Origin: Actinomycetota bacterium
GTDB lineage: Bacteria; Actinomycetota; CADDZG01; WHSQ01
Reading direction: 5' to 3'
Assembly (NCBI GenBank): GCA_013695465.1
Contig: JACDAL010000007.1
Location: 1-33,470 of the forward strand
Length of the DNA: 33,470 bases
This document shows positions 33,334-33,470 of the stretch, one piece after another (positions within the stretch are counted from its first letter, which is position 1; the number at the start of each line of letters is the position of its first letter). The position numbers and the translations under genes are program-made. The notes under the pieces were generated by a model. It was not told where the DNA came from. It saw only the letters and a list, made by a program, of their open reading frames with translations, and made no database searches.

Positions 33334-33470
33334 CTAGGGCAGAACCTCGGTTTCGAGCCGCACTCCCTGCCCCCGCTCGGAGTCTTCGCCGGCGTAGACC
33401 TGGACCGAGCTGGCGCTGAGGCCCGGGCGCCGCGGCACCCGGATGTCGAACTCCAATCCGATCTCCTCGC
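33334..33470 (-). CDS. C-terminal fragment of an unidentified minus-strand protein
   Basis: Forty-four codons ending in TAG at 33334-33336, open to the window edge. The peptide (IGLEFDIRVPRRPGLSAS, then VQVYAGEDSERGQGVRLE) alternates hydrophobic and polar residues like a beta-rich domain. Third codon positions are mostly G or C, as in real genes here. The family is not recognised. It converges with the glycosyltransferase gene. Confidence 0.45.
   Translation of the reverse strand, partial: EEIGLEFDIRVPRRPGLSASSVQVYAGEDSERGQGVRLETEVLP

Overview
The window is high-GC DNA with many GTG/TTG starts and stop/start overlaps. It carries an AccE-like carboxylase subunit gene, an LCP protein with a LytR_C domain, a SpoIID protein with LGFP-like repeats and a DUF222-type HNH protein. 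Together these point to an actinomycetote, probably not a well-studied genus. No RNA genes, CRISPR arrays or insertion sequences were seen.

Left part (1-14.2 kb), housekeeping and acyl-CoA metabolism. On the minus strand, purM is followed by an acyl-CoA (propionyl-CoA) carboxylase beta subunit and a small epsilon-like subunit cut by the window edge. Upstream of purM lies a small accessory patch: a VapBC toxin-antitoxin pair and a DUF222/HNH protein, flanked by two gene-free stretches. Next come a methylmalonyl-CoA epimerase overlapping an MFS transporter (minus strand), and on the plus strand a PAS/histidine-kinase/receiver protein whose ATPase domain looks degenerate. They are followed by an acyl-CoA dehydrogenase with a DUF2007-like membrane protein, an aspartase/fumarase-superfamily lyase, an LCP cell-wall ligase and a carboxylesterase. 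Carboxylase, epimerase and dehydrogenase fit a propionate/methylmalonyl-CoA and acyl-CoA catabolic theme.

Right part (14.2-33.5 kb), surface polysaccharide. Three overlapping GT4 glycosyltransferases run leftward. They diverge from a SpoIID/LGFP exported protein across a C-rich, hairpin-rich intergenic region. Rightward then follow an SMR-like four-helix membrane protein, a GDP-sugar reductase/epimerase, a sugar-1-phosphate nucleotidyltransferase, a Tat-exported PhoX-like lipoprotein, an NAD-epimerase, a polyprenyl-phosphate sugar transferase, a WecG/TagA transferase, a GDP-mannose 3,5-epimerase, a UDP-glucose dehydrogenase, a UDP-xylose synthase, another epimerase and a GT4 transferase. This implies a lipid-linked glycan built from GDP-mannose-derived sugars plus UDP-glucuronate/xylose. 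LCP and SpoIID proteins may attach it to, or remodel, the wall. No Wzx/Wzy or ABC exporter is inside the window, so the cluster probably continues to the right or lies elsewhere.

The most notable signals are a repeated leaderless-promoter layout (TAnnnT-like -10 five to eight bases before the start codon), a probable pseudokinase hybrid sensor, a glycosyltransferase that seems to start at ATC right behind a perfect ribosome-binding site, a pair of 33-bp palindromes before an epimerase gene, a 14-bp perfect hairpin inside the LCP gene, and long structured leaders before the SpoIID and initiating-transferase genes.
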